Source: an uncultured beta proteobacterium
Lineage (GTDB): Bacteria > Pseudomonadota > Gammaproteobacteria > Burkholderiales > Burkholderiaceae
DNA length: 26,289 nt
Reading direction: 5' to 3'
Assembly (NCBI GenBank): GCA_903827075.1
Contig: CAIKGX010000160.1
Location: 1-26,289, forward strand
The notes beneath the pieces are model-generated. The model was not told the origin of the DNA. It made no database searches and saw only the letters and a program-made list of their open reading frames with translations. Positions 1 through 9,428 of this stretch are shown here, one piece after another. Positions within the stretch are counted from its first letter, which is position 1, and each line of letters begins with the position of its first letter. The position numbers and the translations under genes are program-made.

Positions 1-253
1 CAGCTACAGCACCACTCTCCTCAAGTAATATCACTACCGAGCCTTGTGAAAGAGAGTCCCCTGCTTTGACTTTGATTTCTTTAACAATGCCAGAGTGTGA
101 AGATGGGACATCCATCGTGGCTTTGTCAGACTCCAACACCACAATAGATTGCTCTTTTTCAACGGTGTCACCGACTTTAACTAAGACTTCAATGACGGGC
201 ACATCTTTGTAATCCCCAATGTCGGGGACTTTGATTTCGATTAATTGGCTCAT
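1..253 (-). CDS. aceF: Dihydrolipoyllysine acetyltransferase (PDH E2), N-terminal part
   Basis: Partial gene running off the left edge; only the first 84 codons are present. They form one lipoyl domain: the protein starts MSQLIEIKVPDIGDYKDVPV and has the lipoyl-lysine hairpin ESDKATM near residue 43, whose lysine carries the swinging lipoyl arm. E2 is the core of the pyruvate dehydrogenase complex. It takes the acetyl group from E1 and passes it to CoA. The gene lies 16 bases downstream of aceE on the same strand, so the two are almost certainly one operon, although the ribosome-binding site ahead of this ATG is weak. A lipoyl-bearing E3 could start in a similar way, but directly behind aceE the E2 assignment is much more likely. 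Confidence 0.93.
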   Translation of the reverse strand, partial: MSQLIEIKVPDIGDYKDVPVIEVLVKVGDTVEKEQSIVVLESDKATMDVPSSHSGIVKEIKVKAGDSLSQGSVVILLEESGAVA

Positions 254-269
254 AGTGTCAGTCTTTTTA

Positions 270-2966
270 TTAAACCGTCATTGGGTTTGGTTTAGTGGTA
301 TCAATGCCGTATTTCTTGATCGCTTCAGCTAGTTTTTGACGATCAAACTGTCCAGCATCTACCAAAGATCTTAAGGCAGTTAACACCACCCAACGGCGAT
401 CTACTTCAAAGAAATCACGTAATTTTTCACGGGTATCGGAACGCCCAAAACCATCAGTGCCCAAGACTTCATAACGACGACCGAGATGCTGAATGGCTGG
501 GCGTACTTGCTCAGCAAACAAACGGACATAGTCAGTAGCCGCAATGACCGGACCAGTAGTGCCTTTTAAGCATTTCTCAACGTGAGATAAAGTGGGTTCT
601 GCAGTAGGGTTCAGTAGATTGTGGCGGTGCACATCAGCCCAATCACGAGCCAACTCGGTAAAGCTTGGGCAGCCCCAGAGGTCGGAGGCAACACCCCAGT
701 CTTTATGAAGCATAGCAGCGGCTTCAATCACTTCACGGAAGATGGTTCCAGAACCGAGAAGTTGCACACGCAGCTTGGCATTAGCATCACCAACCGAAGT
801 TAACTTGTACATCCCTTTGATGATGTCTTGCTCTGCCCCTTTTGGCATTGCAGGATGAGCATAGTTCTCATTCATCAAGGTGATGTAGTAGTAGACATCT
901 TCTTGCTCGGTCAACATACGGCGCATGCCATCTTGAATCACAACCGCTACTTCAAATGAGAATGTAGGATCGTAGCTAATGCAGTTTGGAACGGCAGCGC
1001 TCCATACTTGGCTATGACCATCTTCATGCTGTAAACCTTCGCCATTTAAAGTGGTTCTACCAGCAGTACCGCCCAATAAGAATCCACGGCTACGCATATC
1101 GCCAGCAGCCCACGCTAAATCTCCAATACGCTGGAAACCAAACATAGAATAAAAGATGTAAAACGGCAGCATGGGAACGCCGTGCGTTGAATAGGCAGTC
1201 GCAGCGGCAATCCAATCACACATTCCGCCAGCTTCATTGATGCCTTCTTGCAAAATCTGCCCGTTCTTATCCTCTTTATAGAACATCAATTGATCATGGT
1301 CTTCTGGGGTATAGAGTTGACCTAACTGATTCCAGATACCCAATTGACGGAACATTCCTTCCATACCAAAAGTGCGGGATTCATCTGGAACAATGGGCAC
1401 AACCCGTTTACCCAAGATCTTGTCGCGCACAATGCTGTTAAGCATGCGTACAAATGCCATGGTGGTAGAAATTTCACGACCTTCAGTAGTGGCCTCAAGT
1501 AAGGGGGCAAAGACCTCAAGCGCTGGCACAGGCAAACTTTCTGCCTTCATACGACGCTGCGGCAGGTAGCCGCCCAATTCTTGACGTCGGGCCTTCATGT
1601 ATTCGAGCTCAGGGCTGCCTTCAACAAACTTCACTAAAGGCATTTCATCGAGCTGCTCATTTTTGACGGGGATCTCAAAGCGATCACGGAAACGTCGAAC
1701 GTCATCGTCATTCATCTTCTTAGCTTGGTGAGCAATATTCATTGCCTCACCAGAACCACCCATGCCGTAGCCTTTAATTGTGTGGGCCAAAATAACGGTA
1801 GGCTGATCTGGGTGATTGACTGCCGCATGAAACGCTGCATATACCTTGTGGGGATCATGACCGCCGCGATTTAATTGCCAAATCTCATCATCACTCCAGT
1901 CACTCACCAATGCTTTTAGTTCAGGTGTATTAAATACAGTCTCACGAACATAGGCACCATGTTTAGATTTCATGGTTTGATACTGGCCGTCAACAATTTC
2001 TCCAAGGCGTTGCATCAAGATGCCTTTTTTATCACGAGCAAATAAGGCGTCCCACTGACCACCCCACACGACCTTGATCACATTCCAACCCGCGCCACGG
2101 AATTCACTCTCTAACTCTTGAATGATCTTGCCATTGCCACGTACGGGCCCATCTAAACGCTGCAAATTACAGTTAACAACAAAAATTAGGTTATCTAACT
2201 TCTCACGACCGGCCATACCGATTGCGCCTAAAGATTCTGGCTCGTCGGTTTCACCATCGCCTAAGAATGCCCAGACCTTACGTCCTTCTGCTTTAATAAA
2301 TCCACGGTCTTGCATGTATTTCATAAAGCGGGCTTGGTAAATCGCCATGATGGGACCAAGCCCCATGGAAACGGTTGGGAACTGCCAGAAATCGGGCATT
2401 AGCCATGGATGTGGATAGCTTGAGATTCCCTTTCCACCAACTTCTTGACGGAAATTATCCAGCTGCTCATCTGACAAACGCCCCAACATATAGGCACGCG
2501 CATACACGCCAGGTGCTGAGTGACCTTGTACAAATATTAAATCACCGCCATGCTCTGGCGACGGTGCATGCCAGAAATGGTTAAAGCCCACATCGTATAA
2601 AGTGGCCGCCGACTGAAATGAGGAAATGTGTCCACCGACATTGGTATCTTTATTGGCACGCAAGACCATGGCCATTGCGTTCCATCGTGTATATGAACGA
2701 ATACGATGCTCCACATTTTGATCACCAGGCAATCTGGCCTGACGTTCAACAGGAATCGTATTGATGTACGGAGTCTCAGCATGGAAAGGTTGGTTAACTC
2801 CACTCACCCGTGCATGAGAAATTTGCTGATCAATTAAAAAGGCTGCCCTTTCAGGTCCTTCATTTTGAATTACGCCATCTAGCGCTTGTAACCACTCTTG
2901 GGTCTCGCCTGGGTCTGCATCTTGCGCATGATTTTTACCCAAGATTTGTTCTGGAACTGCTGCCAT
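270..2966 (-). CDS. aceE: Pyruvate dehydrogenase E1 component, homodimeric type
   Basis: Decarboxylates pyruvate with thiamine diphosphate and transfers the acetyl group to the lipoyl arm of AceF, feeding acetyl-CoA to the TCA cycle. At 898 residues it is close to the E. coli protein (887). The thiamine-diphosphate motif is intact: GDGETDEPES begins at residue 236 and the closing NCN is at 265-267. The single-chain form, rather than an alpha/beta pair, is the usual proteobacterial type. The start is supported by GGAGG (complement of 2973-2977) six bases ahead of the ATG. It is first in an operon with aceF and diverges from the PAS kinase at 3171, with a 204-base region between them that holds a candidate promoter and three inverted repeats. 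No PdhR-type operator was recognised there. Confidence 0.98.
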   Translation of the reverse strand: MAAVPEQILGKNHAQDADPGETQEWLQALDGVIQNEGPERAAFLIDQQISHARVSGVNQPFHAETPYINTIPVERQARLPGDQNVEHRIRSYTRWNAMAMVLRANKDTNVGGHISSFQSAATLYDVGFNHFWHAPSPEHGGDLIFVQGHSAPGVYARAYMLGRLSDEQLDNFRQEVGGKGISSYPHPWLMPDFWQFPTVSMGLGPIMAIYQARFMKYMQDRGFIKAEGRKVWAFLGDGETDEPESLGAIGMAGREKLDNLIFVVNCNLQRLDGPVRGNGKIIQELESEFRGAGWNVIKVVWGGQWDALFARDKKGILMQRLGEIVDGQYQTMKSKHGAYVRETVFNTPELKALVSDWSDDEIWQLNRGGHDPHKVYAAFHAAVNHPDQPTVILAHTIKGYGMGGSGEAMNIAHQAKKMNDDDVRRFRDRFEIPVKNEQLDEMPLVKFVEGSPELEYMKARRQELGGYLPQRRMKAESLPVPALEVFAPLLEATTEGREISTTMAFVRMLNSIVRDKILGKRVVPIVPDESRTFGMEGMFRQLGIWNQLGQLYTPEDHDQLMFYKEDKNGQILQEGINEAGGMCDWIAAATAYSTHGVPMLPFYIFYSMFGFQRIGDLAWAAGDMRSRGFLLGGTAGRTTLNGEGLQHEDGHSQVWSAAVPNCISYDPTFSFEVAVVIQDGMRRMLTEQEDVYYYITLMNENYAHPAMPKGAEQDIIKGMYKLTSVGDANAKLRVQLLGSGTIFREVIEAAAMLHKDWGVASDLWGCPSFTELARDWADVHRHNLLNPTAEPTLSHVEKCLKGTTGPVIAATDYVRLFAEQVRPAIQHLGRRYEVLGTDGFGRSDTREKLRDFFEVDRRWVVLTALRSLVDAGQFDRQKLAEAIKKYGIDTTKPNPMTV

Positions 2967-3017
2967 AAACTGCCTCCATTAGTCACATCGGTGTTATTGG
3001 TTCACTCTATAGACAAT

Positions 3018-3046
3018 ATTCTAAGAAGGTATATGAGTGTAAACAA
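3018..3046 (-). promoter_or_regulatory. Candidate sigma-70 promoter for aceE-aceF
   Basis: Read on the minus strand: TTGTTT (3041-3046), a 17-base spacer, then TAGAAT (3018-3023), with transcription heading into aceE about 50 bases away. The -10 differs from TATAAT at one position group and the spacing is ideal. The call is by pattern only. Confidence 0.45.
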
Positions 3047-3053
3047 GCAATTT

Positions 3054-3086
3054 TCCACATAATGGATGTATTTCTCATAATGTGGA
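3054..3086. repeat. Inverted repeat TCCACAT...ATGTGGA in the aceE/kinase intergenic region
   Basis: Perfect 7-base arms at 3054-3060 and 3080-3086, separated by 19 bases. The repeat sits just upstream of the candidate aceE promoter, so it could be an operator for an activator or repressor. Two further short perfect dyads follow: TTGCA-G-TGCAA at 3093-3103 and GCCTGA-A-TCAGGC at 3142-3154, the latter 16 bases before the kinase ATG. Confidence 0.4.
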
Positions 3087-3170
3087 TTTATATTGCAGTG
3101 CAAAGCAAAAACACCAAATCCATGAAATTACCCGAATAGCAGCCTGAATCAGGCAAAATGAGCTAATTAC

Positions 3171-3413
3171 ATGAAAAAAATACCGTTTTTACTCTGGTTT
3201 CTAGCCCCGTTTAAATGGCTTCGAAAAATTCGAGGTTTTAGGCTCGTATACACCCCCCTCATTGCGATTGTGATCTTTACAGCAGTGATGGGCATTATTT
3301 TAGGAACGCTGCAGTTACAGAAAAAAGTCAACAAGAGGCAGCCTTATTTAGAGAGCTCTCTTTTGCAAAACAGCGTATTCAATTACGGTTTGCTAATAAC
3401 ACCGACACACTGA
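3171..3413 (+). pseudogene. N-terminal fragment of frameshifted PAS sensor histidine kinase
   Basis: An 80-codon frame giving a short cytoplasmic N-terminus and one membrane segment (about residues 24-47, VYTPLIAIVIFTAVMGIILG). After residue 52 (LQLQKK) the native-looking sequence continues one frame back. At 3326 the other frame reads SQQEAALFRELSFAKQRIQL and runs without a stop into the large kinase frame. The switch falls on six adenines at 3321-3326; adding one A would join both parts into a protein of about 841 residues. The residues read after the A run in this frame (VNKRQPYLES onward) are probably not functional. The ATG has only a weak ribosome-binding site. Confidence 0.75.
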
Positions 3414-3466
3414 TTGCGATTAGTAGAGATTACACCGCCAATCCCGAGCAAGCTAAATTAAAAGAG

Positions 3467-5695
3467 GTGGCCATCCAGCAAACCGAAGCAATGGTTATCA
3501 ATAACCATGAAATAGCTCAGGTGATTTGGTTAGATAGCAATAAACAACATCAATGGAAGGTGCCAGTAAGTTCTATCAATACCGATTGGATTACCCAGGC
3601 CAGAAGCTCACCACAAGTAAGCCGGGCACTACAAAAAACGATTGAGCTAAGTAGCAGCACGAATCGACCTGCATTTAGTAATTTCTTAACTCTGAGCTTA
3701 CACAGTGAAGATGCTCTTGCCATGGATGGAAAAACCATCTTTTGGCAAGTGATCCCCTCTAACGTTGGTTCCAATAAAGATGAGGGTCTCCTAGCTGTTC
3801 TGTATACCACTCAAGGCATCCTAGATATGATCCCGGGCGAGCTCAAGGGCATGTATCGATTTACATTGATTACGGATGACCAAAAAATTATTGCCATCTC
3901 ATCGGACAAAAACACCCCTAAACGGGCATTTAGCAATCAAACCAGCCTTGATCTTGGCGTATTAAGTCCGAACCTCTCTTTACGCATCGACACCTATCCA
4001 CCTCCGACCAATCTGACTTTTAGGATGCTGATTGGTGTTGTTCTCGGACTGAGCGCCTTTGTGATTTGGAGTTTATGGTCCGTCTTAAAGCAAATGCAAG
4101 TTCGACAGGAGGCAGAAGCCAATCTGCAGACAGAAACTAGCTTTCGTAATGCTATGGAAAACTCCACCCCGGTGGGAATACGGGCGCATGATATGGATAA
4201 GCGCATCACTTATGTGAATCGTGCCTTTTGCGAGATGACTGGCTGGTCTGCTGATGAGCTCATTGGTCTTAGTCCTCCATTTGCCTTTTGGCCTGAGGGC
4301 AAAAAGGGTGAATTGATTGAAAAGATGAATCGCGCTTTGAAAATGTCAATGGATGCAGAAAAGAAAATTGGCGTTGAAGGCTATATTCTTCGCCGTGACG
4401 GCACACTGATTCAAACGCGTACCTTTATTGCCCCACTCATCAATGAAAAGGGGAAGCAAACGGGCTGGGTTACTTCCTTAGTTGATATTTCTGAGCCTAA
4501 GAAAATTCGCGAAGAGTTGGCAGCCTCACAAGAGCGCTTTGTCACTGTCATGGAAGGTTTAGACGCAGCTGTATCGGTTATTTCCATTGATGCAGGAGAG
4601 CTTCTGTTTGCCAATCGTTTTTATCGTGAGCGCTTTGGCGATAACTCTAAAGGCCACTTTGACTTAGCAGGTGGAGAGGACGCTCAAAATACCATGCGTC
4701 AGCTCGGTGAGGAATTAAATGATTCTGCGCCCGGTATTCCGCCATCCTTCTTATATCAAGAAGCAGAATCCGAGGAAGTGGAGTTGCTTGAAGGTAGTAA
4801 TACCTGGTATGAGGTACGACGCCGTTTTATTCCTTGGGTTGATGGTCATTTGGCACAGCTCTTAATTGCTACTGATATTACTGCGCGCAAGCAGGCAGAT
4901 GATATGGCTCGCCAACAAGAAGAGCGCATGCAATTTACTAGCCGCCTCACTACCATGGGTGAAATGGCTTCGTCACTTGCCCATGAGCTAAACCAACCAC
5001 TTTCAGCCATCTCCAATTACTGCATGGGTGTAGCTAAGCGCTTACAGGGGCAGCTAGATCCAGCACTTAGCAAGGATATTCTGCCCGCTCTGGAGAAAGC
5101 CTCAGAACAGGCACACCGTGCTGGTACCATCATTCAACGTATTCGGGGTTTTGTAAAACGCAGCGAACCGCAACGCAAATGTAGCGATATAGCTGCAATC
5201 ATTAATGATGCAGTTGGGCTCGTAGAAATCGAGGCTCATCGCCATCGTCTGAGCATTAGCTCCCATATTGCTGAAAACCTGCCTATGGTGAACTTAGACC
5301 CCGTACTGATATTGCAGGTTTTAGTCAATTTACTTAAAAACTCTTTAGATAGTTTGCGGGAAGTCTACCCTCTCTCTTCGCGCTGGTCAGCCCCTCCAGT
5401 GAAGATTTCAGCAGATTTGGATACCAGCACCTTCCCTGCCATGCTCCGAATCCAAGTGACCGATGCAGGGTCTGGCATCCCAGAACCGGTCATTAAACAC
5501 ATGTTTGAGCCATTCTTTAGCACCAAAAGTGATGGTATGGGCATGGGGCTGAATATTTGCCGGTCTATTGTCGAATCCCATCGAGGACGCCTTTGGGCTA
5601 AAAATCATATGGATGCAGAACAGACCAAACTGGTTGGCTGCACCTTTACAATACTAATACCCCTAGAATCAGTGGATTCTCAGGGGAGTGTTTAA
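3467..5695 (+). CDS. PAS-domain sensor histidine kinase (main part, separated from its N-terminus by a frameshift)
   Basis: The formal start is a GTG at 3467, but the same frame is open from 3326 and reads as the periplasmic domain that should follow the membrane segment encoded at 3171. Order: extracytoplasmic sensing region, second membrane segment (FRMLIGVVLGLSAFVIWSLW, about residues 185-204), two PAS domains (from about 225 and 355), then the catalytic core. The core has the H-box HELNQPL with phospho-accepting His at residue 506, N-box NLLKNSLDSL, G1 DAGSGIP, F-box FEPFFSTK and G2 GMGMGLNICRSIVESHRG. This is the FixL/DctB-like class. It is followed at once by a FixJ-type regulator, its probable partner. 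The ligand cannot be read from the sequence. Without the upstream membrane segment the protein would have altered topology, so the gene is either broken, expressed by slippage on the A run, or affected by a sequencing error. Confidence 0.85.
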   Translation: MAIQQTEAMVINNHEIAQVIWLDSNKQHQWKVPVSSINTDWITQARSSPQVSRALQKTIELSSSTNRPAFSNFLTLSLHSEDALAMDGKTIFWQVIPSNVGSNKDEGLLAVLYTTQGILDMIPGELKGMYRFTLITDDQKIIAISSDKNTPKRAFSNQTSLDLGVLSPNLSLRIDTYPPPTNLTFRMLIGVVLGLSAFVIWSLWSVLKQMQVRQEAEANLQTETSFRNAMENSTPVGIRAHDMDKRITYVNRAFCEMTGWSADELIGLSPPFAFWPEGKKGELIEKMNRALKMSMDAEKKIGVEGYILRRDGTLIQTRTFIAPLINEKGKQTGWVTSLVDISEPKKIREELAASQERFVTVMEGLDAAVSVISIDAGELLFANRFYRERFGDNSKGHFDLAGGEDAQNTMRQLGEELNDSAPGIPPSFLYQEAESEEVELLEGSNTWYEVRRRFIPWVDGHLAQLLIATDITARKQADDMARQQEERMQFTSRLTTMGEMASSLAHELNQPLSAISNYCMGVAKRLQGQLDPALSKDILPALEKASEQAHRAGTIIQRIRGFVKRSEPQRKCSDIAAIINDAVGLVEIEAHRHRLSISSHIAENLPMVNLDPVLILQVLVNLLKNSLDSLREVYPLSSRWSAPPVKISADLDTSTFPAMLRIQVTDAGSGIPEPVIKHMFEPFFSTKSDGMGMGLNICRSIVESHRGRLWAKNHMDAEQTKLVGCTFTILIPLESVDSQGSV

Positions 5696-5728
5696 CCCGA
5701 TGTATCGATTGCCTTTGTGAGATCCAAT

Positions 5729-6376
5729 ATGAATATAAGCTCAGCAGCTAAACCAAACCAAGCTGAAGTTGTCTACGTCGTTGATGATGACGAGGCAGTC
5801 CGTGATTCCTTGACGTGGTTGCTCGAGAGTAATGGTTATGTGGTGCGATGCCATGCTAGCGCAGAGCGTTTTTTGCAATCCTTACAAAGCACTGACAAAT
5901 CCACTATCTCCTGCGCCATTCTTGACGTGAGAATGCCAGGTATGTCTGGCTTGGAATTGCAAGAGCGTTTAACTAGTGAAAACCTACCAATGCCAGTAGC
6001 CTTTATTACTGGACACGGCGATGTCTCAATGGCTGTTTCTACAATGAAACGTGGCGCTGTTGATTTCATTGAAAAACCATTTAAAGAAAATGATCTCTGT
6101 GGATTAGTAGATCGCATGTTATCAAAAGCACGCGTGGATTACTCCCAAGCAAGTCAACGCAAAATTACCCAAAGTCTCTTGAGTAAATTAACAGGCCGTG
6201 AGCGCCAAGTACTCGAGCGTATTGTTGCTGGTCGTTTGAATAAACAAATTGCAGATGACTTAGGCATTTCCATTAAAACGGTAGAAGCGCATCGCGCCAA
6301 TATTATGGAAAAGCTCAATGTCAATACCGTTGCCGATCTCCTCCGTTTAGCCTTATCTGACCCCCAACCCCATTAA
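5729..6376 (+). CDS. FixJ/LuxR-type response regulator
   Basis: The receiver domain has the acidic pair in VDDDE, the phospho-accepting Asp in AILDVRMPG (residue 66 from this start), the Thr in ITGHGD and the Lys in EKPF. It is followed by a LuxR-type helix-turn-helix starting at LTGRERQVL, with recognition region ISIKTVEAHRANIMEKL. It lies 33 bases behind the PAS kinase, so the two form a two-component pair that activates transcription when phosphorylated. A GTG at 5717 is in frame and would add four residues. Neither start has a strong ribosome-binding site; the ATG is preferred because the receiver fold begins well after it. Seven bases separate it from folD, suggesting cotranscription. 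Target genes are unknown; aceE and folD are candidates only by position. Confidence 0.93.
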   Translation: MNISSAAKPNQAEVVYVVDDDEAVRDSLTWLLESNGYVVRCHASAERFLQSLQSTDKSTISCAILDVRMPGMSGLELQERLTSENLPMPVAFITGHGDVSMAVSTMKRGAVDFIEKPFKENDLCGLVDRMLSKARVDYSQASQRKITQSLLSKLTGRERQVLERIVAGRLNKQIADDLGISIKTVEAHRANIMEKLNVNTVADLLRLALSDPQPH

Positions 6377-6383
6377 TATCACC

Positions 6384-7238
6384 ATGCCTGCCCAGCTTCT
6401 TGACGGTAACGCGCTCTCAAAAAAACTGCGCGCTGAAATTGCTGCTCGCGGGGCTATCGTTACCGCAAAAGGGGTTCGACCTGGTTTAGCAGTCATTGTG
6501 GTTGGTGAGAACCCAGCAAGCCAAGTCTATGTGCGTAATAAAGTCAAAGCTTGTGAAGATGTGGGTTTTCATTCTGTATTAGAGCGTTATTCTGTAGAAC
6601 TTGGCGAAGAAGAATTATTAGCGCGCATTGCTACATTGAATGCCGACCCCGCTATTCATGGGATTTTGGTTCAGCTGCCACTACCAGAGCATATTGCTAG
6701 TGAACGCGTGCTTGAGGCCATAGCACCGCTTAAAGATGTCGATGGTTTCCATGTAGCTAATGCTGGCGCTTTAATGGTCGGTCATCCAGAATTTAAACCC
6801 TGCACTCCTTATGGTTGCATGAAAATTCTTGAGAGTATTGACTACCCTATTCGTGGTGCACGCGCTGTGATTGTTGGCGCATCCAATATTGTTGGTAAGC
6901 CTATGGCTATGCTCCTATTGCAAGCTGGAGCAACGGTGACTATTTGCAATAGCAAGACGCGTGACTTAGCTCACCATACCAAAGATGCCGATATCCTAGT
7001 GGTAGCTACTGGTAAAGCCAGAATGATTACTGGTGATATGGTCAAGACTGGTGCCGTAGTCATTGATGTGGGCATCAATCGCCTACCCGATGGCAAACTT
7101 TGTGGTGATGTCGATTTTGATACTGCCAAATACATTGCTGGCTGGATTACGCCGGTGCCTGGTGGCGTTGGGCCGATGACGATCACAATGCTGCTGATGA
7201 ACACTTTAGAGGCTGCTGAAAAAGCTGCTAAGCGCTAG
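6384..7238 (+). CDS. folD: Bifunctional methylene-THF dehydrogenase / methenyl-THF cyclohydrolase
   Basis: Interconverts 5,10-methylene-, methenyl- and 10-formyl-tetrahydrofolate with NADP, supplying one-carbon units for purine and formyl-Met synthesis. Length 284, normal for the family. The catalytic YVRNK is at residues 49-53 (Tyr49, Lys53). ILVQLPLP, with its conserved Gln, is at about 94-101 and the folate-binding KDVDGFH begins at 117. The Rossmann segment VIVGASNIVGKP is at 162-173 and the C-terminal signature PGGVGPMT at 259-266. It starts seven bases after the response regulator and is probably translated from the same transcript. Confidence 0.98.
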   Translation: MPAQLLDGNALSKKLRAEIAARGAIVTAKGVRPGLAVIVVGENPASQVYVRNKVKACEDVGFHSVLERYSVELGEEELLARIATLNADPAIHGILVQLPLPEHIASERVLEAIAPLKDVDGFHVANAGALMVGHPEFKPCTPYGCMKILESIDYPIRGARAVIVGASNIVGKPMAMLLLQAGATVTICNSKTRDLAHHTKDADILVVATGKARMITGDMVKTGAVVIDVGINRLPDGKLCGDVDFDTAKYIAGWITPVPGGVGPMTITMLLMNTLEAAEKAAKR

Positions 7239-7301
7239 GGTTATCCTCCGCATTAGCACTTCAGCTTGGCAAAGTTTGTTGTAGTCCATTAAGCTATAGG
7301 G

Positions 7302-9428
7302 ATGACTACAAACGCCGCACTAGCAATCCCTGCTCATTTAGAGAACAATCCTTTAATTTCATTTGGCCGCGGCATTGCCACTTACTCCCAAGTAAAACCC
7401 GAACATATCGCACCAGCGATTGAGTTTCTACTAAGCCAGGCTGAATTAGCAGTTCAACATGCCACCAATATTGCCACCCCATCATCTTGGGATGCATTGG
7501 CAGAACCCCTTGAGGATGCTACTGAAACTTTGGGTAGATCATGGAGCGTGATCTCCCATCTCAATAGCGTGGCTGATACGCCAAAGTTGCGTGCTGCCTA
7601 TGGTGAGATGCTGCCAAAAGTGACTGCCTTCTTTTCCAGTCTTGCGCAAAATTTAGCCTTGTATGAAAAATTCAAGTTGCTAAGTCATGACCCTGAATTT
7701 ATGCATTTGAATATCGCCCAGAAGAAAGTGATTGAAAATTCATTACGAGATTTTCGTTTGGGTGGCGCAGAGCTCCCCGATGCAGAAAAGCCACGCTTTG
7801 CTCAAATTCAGGATGAGCAAGCGGTATTGGGTAAGGCATTTTCAGATCATGTCTTAGATGCTACTGATGGCTTTATTCACCTTGTTAGCAATGAAGCTGA
7901 GCTTGCTGGTCTGCCCGAAGATGCTATAGCCGCGGCTGCCGATACAGCGCAGCAGAAGAACCTACAAGGCTGGGCATTCACCCTGCACTTCCCCTCTTAC
8001 TATCCAGTCATGCAGTATGCCAAGAATCGTTCTTTACGCCGCCTCATGTATGAGGCTTATGTCACTCGTTCTTCAGAATTGGCTCCAAAATATGGCAAGG
8101 GCAATCTCGATTGGGATAACACCCAAAATATGCTCGATCAATTGCGTCTGCGCGATGAAGAGGCACGCATGCTGGGGTTTGCAAATTATGCCGCCTTAAG
8201 CTTGGCTCCCAAAATGGCTAATAGCGTAGATGAGGTAGATCTCTTTTTGAGTAACTTTGCTAATAAAGCAAAACCATTTGCAGAACAAGACTGGCAAGCG
8301 CTGTGCGACTTTGCTAAAACCGAGCTTGGACTTGTTGATGGGCTTGAGCCTTGGGATACGCCTTTTGCTTCTGAACAACTAAAGCAAGCGCGTTATGCAT
8401 TCTCAGAAAATGAGCTCAAACAATACTTCCCATTGCCCAAAGTATTAGATGGATTATTCCAGGTTATTCAAACTCTATTTAGCGTGAAGATTGAAGCGAC
8501 AGATTTACCTGTCTGGCATACAGATGTGCAGTCATTCTCAGTCAATGACGCCAATGGCAAAGCGCTAGCCTACTTTTATCTAGACCCGTATGCCCGCCCT
8601 GGTAAGCGAGGTGGTGCCTGGATGGATGATGCCAGAGGTCGTAGAGTATTACCCGATGGAGAAATCCAAGTTCCCGTAGCGTATTTGGTTTGCAATTTCG
8701 CACCTCCAGTCAAAGTAGATGGCGTATTGCGTGAGCCTACCATTACACACGATGATGTCATCACCCTATTCCATGAGAGTGGTCACGGACTGCATCACCT
8801 CTTAACCCAAGTGACTGCCTTAGGTGTATCTGGCATTAATGGTGTTGAGTGGGATGCTGTGGAATTACCGAGCCAGTTTATGGAGAACTTCTGCTGGGAA
8901 TGGGAAGTGCTCGAGAAAATGACGGCACATACGCAGACTGGTAAACCGCTGCCACGTGGCCTGTTTGACAAAATGTTGGCTGCAAAGAATTTCCAAAATG
9001 GTTTAGCGACTTTACGTCAAATCGTCATGTCCTTAACCGATTGGCGATTACATTCAAGCTTGGATGCAAAAAGTGCTCAAGGTCAAGCCGTACTTAAGGT
9101 ATCCAGACACATCGCTGATGAATTCAACATCATCCCGCAACCTGAACTATCTCGTTGGATCAATTCATTTAGCCATATCTTTGCCGGCGGTTATGCTGCT
9201 GGTTACTACAGTTATAAATGGGCTGAAGTACTCTCAGCCGATGCCTATTCCGCTTTTGAGGAGGCAGCCAAACTCACTGGCACTGTATTAGATGAAAGCA
9301 CTGGCGCACGCTACCGCAAGGAAATTTTAGAGGTTGGCGGTAGTCGTTCGGCGGCAGAATCTTTCAAGGCATTCCGCGGAAGAGAGCCCAGTATTGATGC
9401 TTTGCTACGCCATGGCGGCTTGGCTTAA
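7302..9428 (+). CDS. prlC: M3-family zinc metallopeptidase, oligopeptidase A type
   Basis: Cytoplasmic oligopeptidase that degrades short peptides, including cleaved signal peptides. At 708 residues it is slightly longer than E. coli oligopeptidase A (680). The zinc site HESGH is at residues 491-495, and the third ligand is probably the Glu of VELPSQ (residue 521). The C-terminal substrate region GGYAAGYYSYKWAEVLSADA is typical of the family. AGGG lies directly against the ATG, so the ribosome-binding site is poorly placed. It follows folD by 63 bases on the same strand. The subfamily name (PrlC versus Dcp) rests on overall resemblance. Confidence 0.94.
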   Translation: MTTNAALAIPAHLENNPLISFGRGIATYSQVKPEHIAPAIEFLLSQAELAVQHATNIATPSSWDALAEPLEDATETLGRSWSVISHLNSVADTPKLRAAYGEMLPKVTAFFSSLAQNLALYEKFKLLSHDPEFMHLNIAQKKVIENSLRDFRLGGAELPDAEKPRFAQIQDEQAVLGKAFSDHVLDATDGFIHLVSNEAELAGLPEDAIAAAADTAQQKNLQGWAFTLHFPSYYPVMQYAKNRSLRRLMYEAYVTRSSELAPKYGKGNLDWDNTQNMLDQLRLRDEEARMLGFANYAALSLAPKMANSVDEVDLFLSNFANKAKPFAEQDWQALCDFAKTELGLVDGLEPWDTPFASEQLKQARYAFSENELKQYFPLPKVLDGLFQVIQTLFSVKIEATDLPVWHTDVQSFSVNDANGKALAYFYLDPYARPGKRGGAWMDDARGRRVLPDGEIQVPVAYLVCNFAPPVKVDGVLREPTITHDDVITLFHESGHGLHHLLTQVTALGVSGINGVEWDAVELPSQFMENFCWEWEVLEKMTAHTQTGKPLPRGLFDKMLAAKNFQNGLATLRQIVMSLTDWRLHSSLDAKSAQGQAVLKVSRHIADEFNIIPQPELSRWINSFSHIFAGGYAAGYYSYKWAEVLSADAYSAFEEAAKLTGTVLDESTGARYRKEILEVGGSRSAAESFKAFRGREPSIDALLRHGGLA

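Noticed and set aside
270..2966. Several 60-90-codon frames antisense or out of frame within aceE and within other long genes
   Set aside because: They lie wholly inside strongly conserved genes, lack ribosome-binding sites and resemble no protein I know.
3318..3329. Programmed -1 frameshift in the kinase
   Set aside because: The codons CAG AAA AAA GTC do not form an X XXY YYZ heptamer in the zero frame, and no obvious stimulatory hairpin or upstream Shine-Dalgarno was seen; simple slippage or error is more likely.
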